A DNA stretch of 64,000 nucleotides, taken from NCBI GenBank assembly GCA_022036555.1, contig CM039130.1, positions 3,606,897 through 3,670,896 of the forward strand, read 5' to 3'. The position numbers and the translations under genes are program-made. The notes below the pieces were generated by a model. That model was given only the letters and a program-made list of their open reading frames with translations, was not told the DNA's origin and did no database searches. Shown piece after piece: positions 12,394 through 22,934 of the stretch. Positions within the stretch are counted from its first letter, which is position 1, and the number at the start of each line of letters is the position of its first letter. Source of the stretch: Microstegium vimineum (taxonomy: Eukaryota > Streptophyta > Magnoliopsida > Poales > Poaceae).

Positions 12394-12570
12394 TTCTCCC
12401 TCTTGATCTCACCTTATACATTCAACTTAAACATGTTTCTTTTCTTGTCTCATCACAGATTAGTGCATAGAGCGTGCCTCGTCATAACAGTTAATACCAT
12501 TAGATTAATAGCTACAATACACCTCTCTATTTAGAAACAAAACTTTAACTAGGCCCTTATTGTCTAGGTA

Positions 12571-13170
12571 TCATAGGCTTTCCCTTAAACCCATGCCAGC
12601 TAAGTGTTCTTTGAACACATTGGGTGCTAAGCCTTTTGTAAGCGGATCCGCGAGCATCTTCTCTATACTTATATTTTCAAGACTAATTGTATGATCCTGG
12701 ACTTTATTTTTCACAACATAATACTTAATGTCAATGTGTTTGGAATCACCACTTGACCTATTGTTGTGAGCATACTATACTGCTGGATCATTGTCGCAGC
12801 ACAACTTGAGTGGTTTATGAATTTCACCCACCACTTTCAACCCGGGCATAAATTTCTTTAGCCAATTCACCTGCCCTATTGCCTCATAACATGCTACAAA
12901 CTTGGCATACATCATGGACTATGCAGTGACAGTTTGTTTGGAGCTTTTCCATTATATGGCTCCACTTGCGAGAGTAATAACATAACCTGATGCGGACTTT
13001 CTATCATCTCCCACATAATCAGAGTCTGAGTACCCTACTATGTCTAGGGAACCAGATCTTCTAGCATGAGGACTTTTGTGCCTTGCAAATAACGCAAGAC
13101 TTTCTTTACCATTTTCCAATGTTCTATTCTGGATTACTTTGAAATCTATCAAGTACCCCGGTAATAAAAG
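12571..13170 (-). pseudogene. Ty1-copia RNase H, C-terminal pol fragment
   Basis: The minus strand encodes the copia pol tail: GYSDSDYVGDDRKSASGYV (RNase H start), YEAIGQVNWLKKFMPGL, CCDNDPAVQ, SKHIDIKYYVV and LADPLTKGLAPNVFKEHLAG, ending GMGLRESL at a TGA (complement of 12571-12573). RNase H removes the RNA template in reverse transcription. In-frame stops fall near 12955, 12918 and 12776, and the frame is disturbed upstream of 13050. RT, integrase and gag are absent, so this is a 5'-truncated remnant whose LTR follows at 12393. Confidence 0.85.
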
Positions 13171-13680
13171 CTAAGTCAGGAAACTTGCTTATAATGTTGA
13201 TCTCACGGGGTTTCTAGTATTTTTTATGTCCAGCTAACCATGGTGTTAAGGGTGAAATCAAATGATGAACTAATATTTCCAAGTGCTACTCTGATTGGTA
13301 TTCATGCTTCAAAGGTTTATCCTATACATCTTAGCATCATTTGGTAGTAGTAACTCTTCAACAATTTTTATCCAACATATGTGCACACTTTAATCCAAAC
13401 ACACTAGCACATGTGTAAGGGGAGCTAATACTACCAAATCGGGTTTGTGAAACTTGTCCAATACTTATCAAGTGGTTAAAATGATTGGGCAAGCAACACA
13501 AATCCAATCCAAGTTAATAGCTTGCACTTGTGTATGTTATTAGCTTGGAATTCAAATCCAGTTCCTATCTTTGTAATGATTGTCATCAATTACCAAAAAG
13601 GGGAGATTGAAAGCCCTATGTTTGGTTTTGGATAATTGATACAACCAAGTGGACTAGCCTTTTGCTCTAGTATTGATCAT
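13171..13680. other. Unassigned AT-rich stretch
   Basis: No gene is visible. A CAAAAAGGGGAGATTG motif near 13595 resembles the region between pol coding and LTR in some plant copia elements, so this may be more decayed copia sequence. Nothing else could be assigned. Confidence 0.3.
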
Positions 13681-13913
13681 TGTTGGCGTTTCTTAGCATC
13701 ACTACTCAGGAACATATTCCCCTAGCAACGGTGCCAGAAATGCTTGTTGATGTTTCTTAGCATCACTACTCAGGAACATATTCCCCTGGCATCAGCACCA
13801 GAAATGCTTGTTGGGGTTTACAGTCCCTGGGTAATGGCACTAGAAAAGCCTATTGGCATTTCCTAGCATCGCTACCTAGGATTGAGGTCCCAGATAATGA
13901 CACTAGAAAATCT
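13681..13913 (-). repeat. Reiterated primer-binding-site block, ~64-bp units
   Basis: Units start at 13681, 13745, 13809 and 13851. The first two are nearly identical over 64 bp; units 3 and 4 are shorter or diverged. Each ends with a motif whose minus-strand form resembles TGGCACCGTTGC, the plant gypsy primer-binding site of the TGGCGCCGTTGCC type. The block sits at the inner edge of the LTR-like sequence that follows on the right. Confidence 0.6.
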
Positions 13914-14447
13914 TAATGTTTACAGATTTAAGTCCGCAAGTGCATGGAAATACCGTTGTAGCATTTCACCCGGAAGCATTCCGGGTATCGTTATTTATAT
14001 TTTCTCAAAGAAAGGCATGGTGTAAAGTTTCTAGTATGGATATGAACAAGAAGATATACTTGTAAAGCGGACCAAAGTTCATGTCAAGGGTAAACATCGT
14101 ATGATTTAAGATAGTGTACACACACACTGAAGTCTACCACAGGGGCGAAGGAGGAAGAAAGAATGAATAAAGAATAAAAGAATGGTCCTATAGGAGCAGC
14201 CATATCTGAATACAGCTATGCAAAGAACAATATGTAATCATACTTATACATGAGTAAAAGTTAGATCTAATTTGAGATGAGTCAGGAGGCCACCTAGTAC
14301 TGGTCTGCCAGCAACCTCATGTGACAATTTAGACTCCTACACCCTACCCGAACGTGGGGGGTTACAAAGGATACATAGGGCTATCACCACCTGCCGGCTA
14401 GCCCTCAACCGTGAAGTAAGAAATGCATTCCCCTATTTCTATATACC
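13914..14447 (-). mobile_element. Decayed gypsy LTR-like sequence
   Basis: It lies directly upstream (minus strand) of the reiterated primer-binding sites and contains the stretch around GCAAGTGCATGG and CCGGAAGCATTCCGGGTATC (13935-13990), seen near LTR ends of several grass gypsy families. It is cut at 14447 by element A. No coding region is seen. Confidence 0.4.
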
Positions 14448-15894
14448 TGTCGGTGTTATGACCCGGGGGTCAAGACCACCAATTAGTAAATTTGTGTATC
14501 GTGTGCTCCCTCTCTCAGATGTGATGCAAGATGGACACAAGGTTTATCCTGGTTCGGGCAAGGAAGGCCCTACGTCCAACGGGGGAGGATGACTTGTATT
14601 ATCTCGCACCCAAAGTGCTCGTACAGGGGGGGTACAAGCTGATTTACACGGGGTGGCTCAGAGTGAGCTGATGCCTAAGGCTAGCAGGGCTACCCTAGGC
14701 GGTGGGTTGGCTGCTCGAGGGGTCGATCAAGCAACGGGGTGTGTGGAGTGTGAGGATCAGAGCTGAGGTCTGAGTCCGCAGTGTTCGAAAGAAAGGATCG
14801 GATCGGAATCCGAAGAAGATCCTCCCTTCCTTCTATCTCGGCGTCCCCTTTTATAGACCAAGGGGAGGGCCGAGGGTACAGGGTCCTAAACTGTTGTAGT
14901 ATGGGCGGCGCGTCCGCGGCATACTGTTGGTGAAGGGGCATCGAGCACTGTGGCGGCATGACCTTCCCGTCCTTCTGGCGCTCCGGGTCGTGGTGGCAGC
15001 AGAAGTCGTCGCGGCACGTCGCGGCACAGCTTCTGCAGGCGGGAGCGAATCCCACAGCTGAAGCGAGATGGGGCGGATGGGACAGGCCCCATACCGGAGT
15101 TGTTGGAGGTAGGGGTCGAGCCCCTCGGTCGAGGGAGGGGTCGAGCCCTGCGTGGCTCTATCGTATCCCTGAAGTCGTCGTCGAGGGCTGTACTGTTCAC
15201 GTTTCGAGGGGTGCTTCTGGAGTCCGTACTCGCGACGTGGCGACAGTGGCAGCACAGTTGACAGGAGTCAGGGACATGGCGGAGAGTTGATGGATCTGAC
15301 TGCGGACGCGGGTGCCCATGGCGTTAGGCGGGTTTACTTTAACCCATACCGGGAGCAGTTGGGCTGATCGAGCTTCCCGTTGAGGGGTCGTTCCTTTGAC
15401 CTCTTTCCATCACTCGGCGTCGAGGTAGGGTCGGAGCAGAGGCGGAGTCGGAGAGATCGAGGTAGGGGCCGAGGGGTCGTTCGTTTGACCCTCGGTCCGT
15501 CATCCGGCGTCGAGGTGGAAGCCGAGGGGTCGTTCGTTCGACCCTCGGTCCGTCATCCGGCGTCGAGGTGGAAGTCGAGGGGTCGTTCGTTCGACCCTCG
15601 GTCCGTTATCCGGCATCGAGGTGGAAGCGGAGGGGTCGTTTGTTCGGCCCCTTGTCCGTCATTCGGCGTCGAGGTAGAGGCAGAGGGGTCGTTCGTTCGA
15701 CCCTCGGTCCGTCTCTTTCCATCGAGGTAGGCTGACCCATGACTGGTTGCTATAGCCGGTGCAGGGGGCCTTTGTGTGACAAGCCCTTCTTCGCTGACTG
15801 GAGCGGTCGGTTGATCCCTGTCTTAAAAATGGTTGCTATGTTTAGCATTGAATTATCGAAGGGTTTAGGGTACCCCTTACCTTCGTACCCGACA
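14448..15894 (-). repeat. Element A left LTR (3' LTR)
   Basis: Bounded by TGTCGG at 14448 and CCGACA at 15889-15894, an inverted pair typical of LTR ends. A TATA motif (CTATAAAAGGGG on the minus strand) lies at 14846-14857 and recurs at 43179-43190 in the right copy. Next to the inner edge is a purine tract on the minus strand (complement of 15895-15906, CTCGGGGGCTAC), the polypurine tract. Compared with the right LTR it carries a short extra GCACGTCGCG-like duplication near 15010. Confidence 0.85.
15460..15730 (-). repeat. ~52-bp minisatellite in element A LTR
   Basis: At least five units of about 52 bp begin near 15478, 15530, 15582, 15634 and 15686. Each contains GGGGTCGTTCGTTCGACC, a CTCGGTCCGTC word and GGCGTCGAGGTGGAAG. 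The array is absent from the right LTR only because that copy is truncated before this point. Confidence 0.8.
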
Positions 15895-15896
15895 GT

Positions 15897-15943
15897 AGCC
15901 CCCGAGGCCCTAGAGGAGTGATTTAAGAACTCCTCTGGGGGCT
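15897..15943. repeat. Hairpin next to polypurine tract, copy 1
   Basis: Outer arms AGCCCCC/GGGGGCT and inner arms AGAGGAGT/ACTCCTCT can pair in a 47-nt hairpin. The outer 5' arm overlaps the complement of the polypurine tract of element A. Confidence 0.7.
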
Positions 15944-16060
15944 GTGATATGTGTTTTCTCGGGGGGAGTAATGATTACCCGAAGCTTTTGCCCTCGACCT
16001 GCAGGGTCAGTAAGAAGTTCGATTCTCCGTGGGATGCGCGTGAGCGCACCCCGCGGGGGT

Positions 16061-16106
16061 AGCCCCCGAGGCCCTAGAGGAGTGATTAAGAACTCCTCTG
16101 GGGGCT
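16061..16106. repeat. Hairpin next to polypurine tract, copy 2
   Basis: Nearly identical to 15897-15943 with one base deleted in the loop. The two are direct repeats about 164 bp apart, and the sequence after each also matches (CTCCTCTGGGGGCT, then TGATATGT). Confidence 0.7.
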
Positions 16107-16212
16107 ATGATATGTTGTATCGAGGGGTTTTAAGGGTACCTGGAGACGTGGCGTCTTACTGAGGGGCCGGTTTCGTTTGCCAGGCTATGGGCGTTCCTTT
16201 TCCTGAAAAGAG

Positions 16213-17390
16213 AGGTGCTCGAGGGCGGCTGTCGAACCCTACCGAGGGCCAGCCTTCGCTCCCTCGAACGTAACTGGAGTCAGAGCGCCCCTCCCGAGAG
16301 GTCAACTATGTCTGCCAGGTCACGATTGTTTTCGACCCTCTTTCGTCGAGGGGTGCCATGCGTAGTCGGGCCCTTGAGCCCTCGAATGGCTAGGCCTTCA
16401 CTACCTCATAGCGTCCTTCCCACGGATCCTTGCGTTTAGATTGTGGGGTGAAGAGCATCGTGCTATCCCCATTAGGACGAGCCCGAAGTCCTCGGTGAGC
16501 TGGTGTCGGGCATGAGTCCATTAGAAATGGCGCCCAGTATGGGTAAAAATCCGAGTGAGAACTCGTGCCCCAGTCGATAGGGGTCGATTAGCAGCCCGGA
16601 GGCGTTCTCATTTAAGTAAGACCGTATGGCTTACTAAGCAAGACCGTATGGCTTACCAAGGTGCCAACCCCGTTCGAGAGGAGTTGGTGGCTCGATGCCT
16701 CCCAGCGTAGGGATCCTTAGGTATTCCTTGGTTATGCCTCGGATATGTCCCAGGGAACCTCGAGAGTTCGTTCTCGAGCTAGGGGCACGTGCCTGGCCCC
16801 CCGGGACATCCCTGACTCGCGTACTCGAGGGCGGCTGTCGAACCCCGTTCGTGGGGCCAGCCTCCGCTCCCTCAAGATTTGGGGGTGGACCGGAGTCCGG
16901 TAACCATGGGTCCTTCCTGACCTCAGGTACTCGAGGGCAGCTATCGAACCCTATGTAAGGGCCAGCCTTCGCTCCCTCAAGATTTGACGGATGGTTCGTC
17001 ATCCGACGCTATCCTCAGAAGGAGGAGTCCTGCCTTGTGGAACGCCGAGGGGGAAAAGCAGGTAGTTGTATTGAACTTGGGGACATACCTGTGCTTTTGC
17101 CCATTGGGCTCGAGCCCTCGAGGGAGGCTGTCGAACCCTGTGAAAGGGCCAGCCTTTATCCCTTCGAGGTTGGGGAGTGGACTGGAGTCGACGACCCGAG
17201 GTCTCCTCAGACCTCGGGTACTCGAGGGGGACAATCGAGCCCGTTCGTGGGCCGGCCTTTGTCCCCTCGAGATTTTGGGGGTGGACCGAAGTCCATAACC
17301 CGAGGTCATTTCTGCCCTCGGGTACTCGAGGGTAGCTGTCAAACCCTCTTTCGAGGGCCAGCTCTCGCTGCCTCAAGATTCCTTACCTCC
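16213..17390. repeat. ~105-bp diverged repeat array in element A
   Basis: Six diverged units begin near 16214, 16820, 16926, 17108, 17217 and 17321. Each has a TACTCGAGGG start, a GGCTGTCGAACCC word, AGGGCCAGCC and CTCGCTCCCTCAAGATT, often followed by GGGGGTGGACCGGAGTC. Spacing of adjacent units is about 104-109 bp. No coding function is apparent. The array lies between the polypurine tract and the promoter of the antisense gene. Confidence 0.75.
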
Positions 17391-17594
17391 GAAGATAACG
17401 CTTCCGGCCGCGCGCCCTTTTAGGAGACGCCAGGTCGGTCGCAACAGTGGCAGACACAGGGCGGAGTGCGGTGCGTGGCCCGATGATGGGACTGGACGCC
17501 TTATCCTGGAGGAATACGAGGAAGGGGAGTACACGCACATTAAATGCGGAGATTCACTTGCCTGTTTACCAAATCCGTCCGTTGGCCTCCCGCT

Positions 17595-17602
17595 TATAAA
17601 TA
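17595..17602 (+). promoter_or_regulatory. Candidate TATA box of antisense gene in A
   Basis: TATAAATA lies 172 bp upstream of the ATG at 17774 in a GC-rich setting, pointing to transcription opposite to gag-pol. Inferred from position and sequence only. Confidence 0.5.
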
Positions 17603-17773
17603 GCGAAGGTGAGGAGTCGGATGCTTTTTCCGCGCACTTGCCTTCCCTGCCTCCTCCCCGCCATTGCCTTAGACGCCCTGTGAGCCAGACCTCAGCACAC
17701 GTGAGAGAAAGAGAGGGGAGATCGGGAACATACCTTCCGCCCCAAGCCCGAGCGCGTTAGCCTCCTTAATCCC

Positions 17774-20700
17774 ATGGCCAGGTACAGCCTCGTCGGTCCC
17801 GATGACTGGCTCGCATCTTCAGTGACCGGCGCACGCCTGGGGGATCTGGTGGAGAGCGGCCTCCTCCGGCCTGTCACCTCCACCGACCGACTGGAATGGA
17901 TGTTGCCGCCGCAGGATCACGCCGAGCCCAATCTGCCGGAGGGCTATGTGGTGAGCTTCGAAGTCTTCCACCGGGCGGGGCTAGGCGCCCCTCCCAGTCG
18001 TCTTCTACGCGCAATCCTCCACCACTATGGCGTGGAGCTTCAGCACCTCACCCCCAACGACATCTGTCACGTGGTGGTCTTCGCCGCCGTGTGTGAAGGT
18101 TACCTCGGGATCGAGCCTCACTGGGAGTTGTGGCTCCATCTCTTCGAGGCGAGCATCTTCCACGCATCGGTCATCAAGGGCACCCGCAAGATAGTCAAGG
18201 CCGGGTGCTGCAGCATCGCCCTCAAGCGATCGGATTGCTGGATCCCGGCGAAGCTTTCGTCGAGCCACTCCGGATGGCATTCCGGGTGGTTTTACTTGAG
18301 GAACGACGACAACCTGCTCCCCGCCTACACCGAGAGGACGATCGATGCGCAGCCCGACTGCTGGAGGTACGGTGTCGTGCAGAGGAAGCAACGCCGCCTC
18401 ACCAACCTGCTGGACGTGGTCGGGCGTCTGAAGGAGGGACTTACGGCGGCAATCGTCGCGTCGGCTTTCCATCAGCGGAGGGTCGTCCCGCTGATGGCTC
18501 GTCCTCTGCGCCTCAACGAAATATGCCCGGGGGTCGACCTTTCGGGGTGTCGCCTTCTGGGGGATGAGCTACCCCTCGAGAGGGTGGTATGCCGCGTTTG
18601 TCTCTTCTTCGCGGGCGGGTTCGATGTCAAGAATGTCGCCAGGGTCCCCATGAGGCCGGACGAGGGATACATCCAGCTGGTGAGGCTCCCATCCTCTGTT
18701 AGCGTTTTTGTATTTACCTTGTTCTCCTTCCTTGTTGCGACCTAACTGCCTTGCGTTCCCTAGAGGAATGTTACCTTCCGGGATTCGCCGCCGCTGGTGA
18801 AGGAGGAACAGGGCAACTCCCAGGCGAGGCGCCTCCAGGCCTAGAAGGACAAGAAGGCCAAGGACAAGGCCAAGAAGGACAAGGCCAGGAAAGCCCGGGA
18901 GAAGCAGGAGAGGGATCAGCGCCGGGCCCGGCAGAGGCGGGACGACCTTCCTAAGGAGGAATCACCCTCGGAAGAGGAGGACGAGGAGGAGGAGGAGAGC
19001 AGCGATAGCGATGTCGAGGAGGACTAGAGCGAGGAGGAACAAACGGCGACCGAACCGCAGAGGGCGCCCGTCGGGACCGGAGGAGGAGATGGGTCAACGT
19101 CGAGGTCGGCCCCCATGATCGAAGCCGAGCCGTGGGTGGAGCGCCCCGTGGCTACTCAAGATGAGGTGCAGCGGCAGATGCACGGGCGGTCGTCGCGATC
19201 CCCGTCGGGGGGTCGAGTGGACACGCCCTCGGCGCCTGCCCGGTCGAGCGCACGGGCGCCGAGCCCGTCGGCGCAGGAGGAAACCAGCAGTGGGCCGACA
19301 GGAGCGTCGTTGGCCCCGACCCAGGAGACGGCGCCGAGGGTGGTTTCGACCCCCGCTGCGGACCGCGGGAGGAGTGGCCCCCGGCGCGTTGTCTCCAGGC
19401 CCTCGAGCGGCTCGAAGTCCGTCGACCAGAAACACATGGCCCGAAGGGGTAAGTTACTTTTCGGCTGATCGAGGGTGTTGATTGTATTTTTCTTTTTGTC
19501 GCTTCACGACTTGCGCTTACCGTTGTGCATGGGTTTCTTTCTCAGGTCGAAGCGCCTACGAGAGGTCGCGTCCCTTGCCCCTGCCAAGAAGCTGAGGACG
19601 GGGGCTACAGTCGAGGCGGCCGTCGAGGCCAGTCCCGCTGCTCCGCCCCCTTCGGCGCTCACCCCCGAGGCGGCGTGGGCAGCCAGGGCCCCGGAGGCGA
19701 TGGAGCGAGGGGCAGCGCAGGGCGCCTTGGCACCGGCCCAGGAGGGAGAGGAGACGGGTCTGCCCGCCCCGCCGGCGAGGGCCGCCGAAGTGGCGGGCGT
19801 CGCCGCACCTCCGCAGCTGTCGGAGGGAGTCGCACCCAGCGCCTCGGAAGGCGCGGGGCCCGCGTCGACGGCGGTCGCGACCGAGGGGGTCGAGCCCCAA
19901 GCCGCCGCCGAGATGGAGGTGGTCGAGCCCCAAGCCACCACGAACAAGGAGGAGACCCCGGTTCGCCCGACGCCGGGGCTGTGGCCCGAGAGCCTCACTT
20001 CGCTGGAGGCGCGACAGCGGCTCGAGCGCGAGGGCACGGCCGCTGCCGCGTCTGAGGGCCCTTTGCCAACGCCAGAGGTCGAGGAGGGGGGTCGGGTCGA
20101 GCGGCCCGAGGCGACACCCGCGACGGAGAAGGCGGGAATGCTGATGTCGTCCACCGCCGAAGAGGTGGCCGAAATGGTGGCCGAGCTAGTGGGCTCGGCG
20201 GAGACGGCCGTTGTCTCAGCCCCTCAAGCGGAACCGGAGGTGGCTCGGCCTCGCCTCGAGGTTGGGGGGTTGTCGTCTCGAGGTAAGTTGTGTTCTAACT
20301 TGTTCGAGCCATAGTGGATCTGCGGTGCCAGAAACTAATTACCTCGAGTCCTTCACCGTGTAGGGCCGTTGTCCTGGCCGGGACTTCCCGTGCCCGGTGG
20401 TGATGGGTCGGCGGGACCGTCGACGTCTTCGCAGGGTGGCCCCGAGGCCGGGAGAGCCCAACCGGAGGGGTTCTCTCCCTTCTTCGCCTGGCAGGAGGAG
20501 GTGGAACGCCGCAGGGGCGCCGCTGAAGTGCGTCAGGGCGTCATGCGGGAGGTCCAAGAGAGGATCGACCATCGGAGCGCGTACTTGGGACAAGAGGTCC
20601 TTGAGCTGGCGGACCCTCGAGACCCCGAGCAGCTCTTCCTCACGCTCGACGACCAGGCCGAGCTCCGGACGTGGGAGCACCTGGAGGAGTACCGGGCCTA

Positions 20701-21999
20701 GTTCGAGCACTCGGTGCGCCTCGTCGCGAATGTCGCCGTCGTCGACATATGCCGGGGGATGGAGGTGGGTTTCGTTCTCCCTTGGATTTTGCTTGGATTG
20801 CCTGACTGCTGTTTCCTGATGATCTTCCTTTTCATCCTTGTCAGGCGCTGAGGGCGAGGTCCTACGAGAAGTCCCAGTTCATCCTCCGGGCGCAGGAGGA
20901 GCTGCCCGCCCTCTGTGCTTCGCTGGGGAGGGCGGAGGCCGAGGCTTCCCAGGCGAGGGCCGAGGCGGCAGCCGCGCGGGAGGACGCTGAGTCCAAGGTC
21001 GCCCACGCGAGGGCCAGGGTGATGGCGGTGCAGGAAGCGGCCCGGGCCGCCCAGGAGACGGCGCAGTCGAGGATCGACGACGCCCTCCAGTCGACCATCA
21101 AGGTCGGGGAGGAGCGGGACGCCGCCTTGGAGGCCCAGCACAGGGCAGAGGAGGAGGTCGCCCGGCTGAAGGAGGAGCTGGCCCGGGCAACAGAGAGCAT
21201 CCGGGGGCTCCGGGGCGACCTCGACGCCGTCTCCCACGAGCGCGACACGCTGGCCGCTGCGGAGGAGAAGGCTCGGACCCGCGTGGTCTCTCTGGGGTGG
21301 TGGCGAACAACCAGAAGAGAGCCCTCGATGACGCTGGCAAGGTCATCGAGGGCCTTGAGGCTAAAGTCGGCGACCAGGCCACCGAGCTTGTCGATGTCCG
21401 CCTTCAACTCAAGGAGACCGAGCGGGGCTACGCCACCCTGGAGGCGCATGCCCAAGGTGAGTTTCTCGAGGGTGTTGCTGAGTCTTGCCGGCTCGACCCT
21501 TTTCCTGCTTTTCCGATTTTGACCGGGTTTTGTGCCTGCTTTGACAGAGCTCGCAGCAGACAAGGCCCAAGCCCACGAGGACCTGACCAGCCTTCAGGGC
21601 CTCCTCGGGACGGAGGCGAACCTTAACGCGAGGCTCGAGGGCGCTATCTCCACATTCTGCGACGACCTCTTGGTCGAGCCGGAGCCGGAGGTTGAGGGTG
21701 ACGCTCGAGGAGATTCCCTGCTGCGCCGCTTCTACTCCATGACGCAGGAGGTGACGCAGCACGTCCGTGCTGCCCTGCATGTAGGTGTGAAGCGGGCCCT
21801 CACGGTCGTTAGCTCGGCCTACAATTATGACCCCAATGTCATCGCCAACGGGTTCGTCACCGACCCAAGACTGACTGACGAAGAGAACGACGCGAGGTGC
21901 CAGAAGCTGATGGATCTTGTGGAGGTGCCCGGAGGCGAGCTGGCGAAGCTCTTCAAGCCCGAAGTGGTCCCCTCGGCGGACGGAGATGGCACCGAGTAG
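17774..21999 (+). pseudogene. Antisense gene of element A: Transposase_28-like (PF04195-type) N-terminus plus coiled coil
   Basis: Exon 1 (17774-18679, 302 codons) starts MARYSLVGPDDW and carries the 'putative gypsy type transposon' domain: EGYVVSFEVFHRAGLGAPPS, LLRAILHHYGVELQHLTPND and CEGYLGIEPHWELWLHLF (about residues 55-135). Later exons lie at about 18764-19448 (Lys/Glu-rich, low complexity), 19540-20281 (Ala/Glu/Pro-rich), 20364-20763, 20845-21456 (long Ala/Arg/Glu coiled coil) and 21548-21999 (ends VVPSADGDGTE, stop). Introns have GT-AG edges such as GTAAGTTG at 20282. Breaks: in-frame stops near 18843, 19026 and 20699, and a frame change near 21297. Function is unknown; similar antisense genes occur in Grande-like elements. 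Exon edges are approximate. Confidence 0.75.
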
Positions 22000-22934
22000 C
22001 CCTCGGATGTTGTCGATGAGCTTCTGCAGACTCTTCACCTTCCGATGTGACCAACGCGTGATGCCCAGCTTCTTGCATTGCTTCTTGAGGACGGTGACCC
22101 CCTCGTTGAGTAGTCCTAGGCCTGCGAGCCAAATTTTGACAGGAAGGTCCATGTAACAGTTAGGCTTTTGTAATGATACAATGCCGAACCCCCGAGGGCT
22201 TCTTATATCTAATGCATTTTATTCGAAATGCGTCTTGTTATTTCTACATCTCGAGCTCTCTCTGCTTTTCTTTGCCTGAGTCGTCGCTTGTGGACTAAGT
22301 GTTCGACGCACGCTCGTATCCCTGGAAGGGGGGAGCGAGCGGGGATACCGTAGCCCTGGGGCGTAGGAGAGTCCCTGGCTCGACGACACCCGCGACCCTT
22401 AGGGAGTTCGAGGCGTCTTTACTTAGTCATGAAGCGTACTCGAGGGAAAGATCGAGAGGGAGAGCCAAGTTTCAAAAAAAACGTTCGAGTTTTTCGGGGA
22501 CTTAGGAGGGGGTTCCCCCCTGTCAGCTCCCGAGGGAGGCTCGACTTTGCCGGAGCAGAGTCGAGGCTACCTTTTCGACCACGAGCGGTGATCTCTCGAG
22601 CCATTCTTACTTCCACCATCCTTGGTGCTCCACTTTTTGGCGCAGTTGTTGGATGCACGCTCGAGGCCCTCGAGGGGGGGGAGCGAGCGGGAGTACCTTA
22701 GCCCGGGGGCGCAGGAGAGTTCCTGGCTCGGCACCCCTCGACCCCCTTGTGGGTCTCGAGCGCGTACCCTACCCTGCGCTAAGTGTGCTTCGAGGGGAAG
22801 AAGAAAGAAAGGCGTCAAGGGGTAGAGCAAATCTACCTCGAGTCACGAATGAAGACGAGAGCGCTAGGATCGCGGACTTTCTGTTCATTCGAGAATTTGT
22901 ACATAAATGCGAAAATGTACGAGGCCTTGAGGCC
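22000..22934. repeat. Spacer between antisense gene and integrase of A, with a direct duplication
   Basis: No gene is seen. Two copies of a block of about 100 bp (near 22303-22390 and 22652-22738) share ACGCTCG, GGGGGGAGCGAGCGGG, TACC(G/T)TAGCCC and AGGAGAGT(C/T)CCTGGCTCG. The stretch probably holds the 3' ends of both opposing transcripts. Confidence 0.6.

Noticed and set aside
13681..13913. Possible CRISPR-like array
   Set aside because: Units are adjacent repeats without unique spacers, in a plant retrotransposon edge; PBS reiteration explains it.
15460..15730. Possible centromeric or subtelomeric satellite
   Set aside because: The array lies wholly inside an LTR with defined ends, so it belongs to element A.
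19094..21563. Long minus-strand frames opposite the antisense gene of A
   Set aside because: They shadow the GC-rich exons of the plus-strand gene; the plus frame has the coiled-coil heptads and splice sites.
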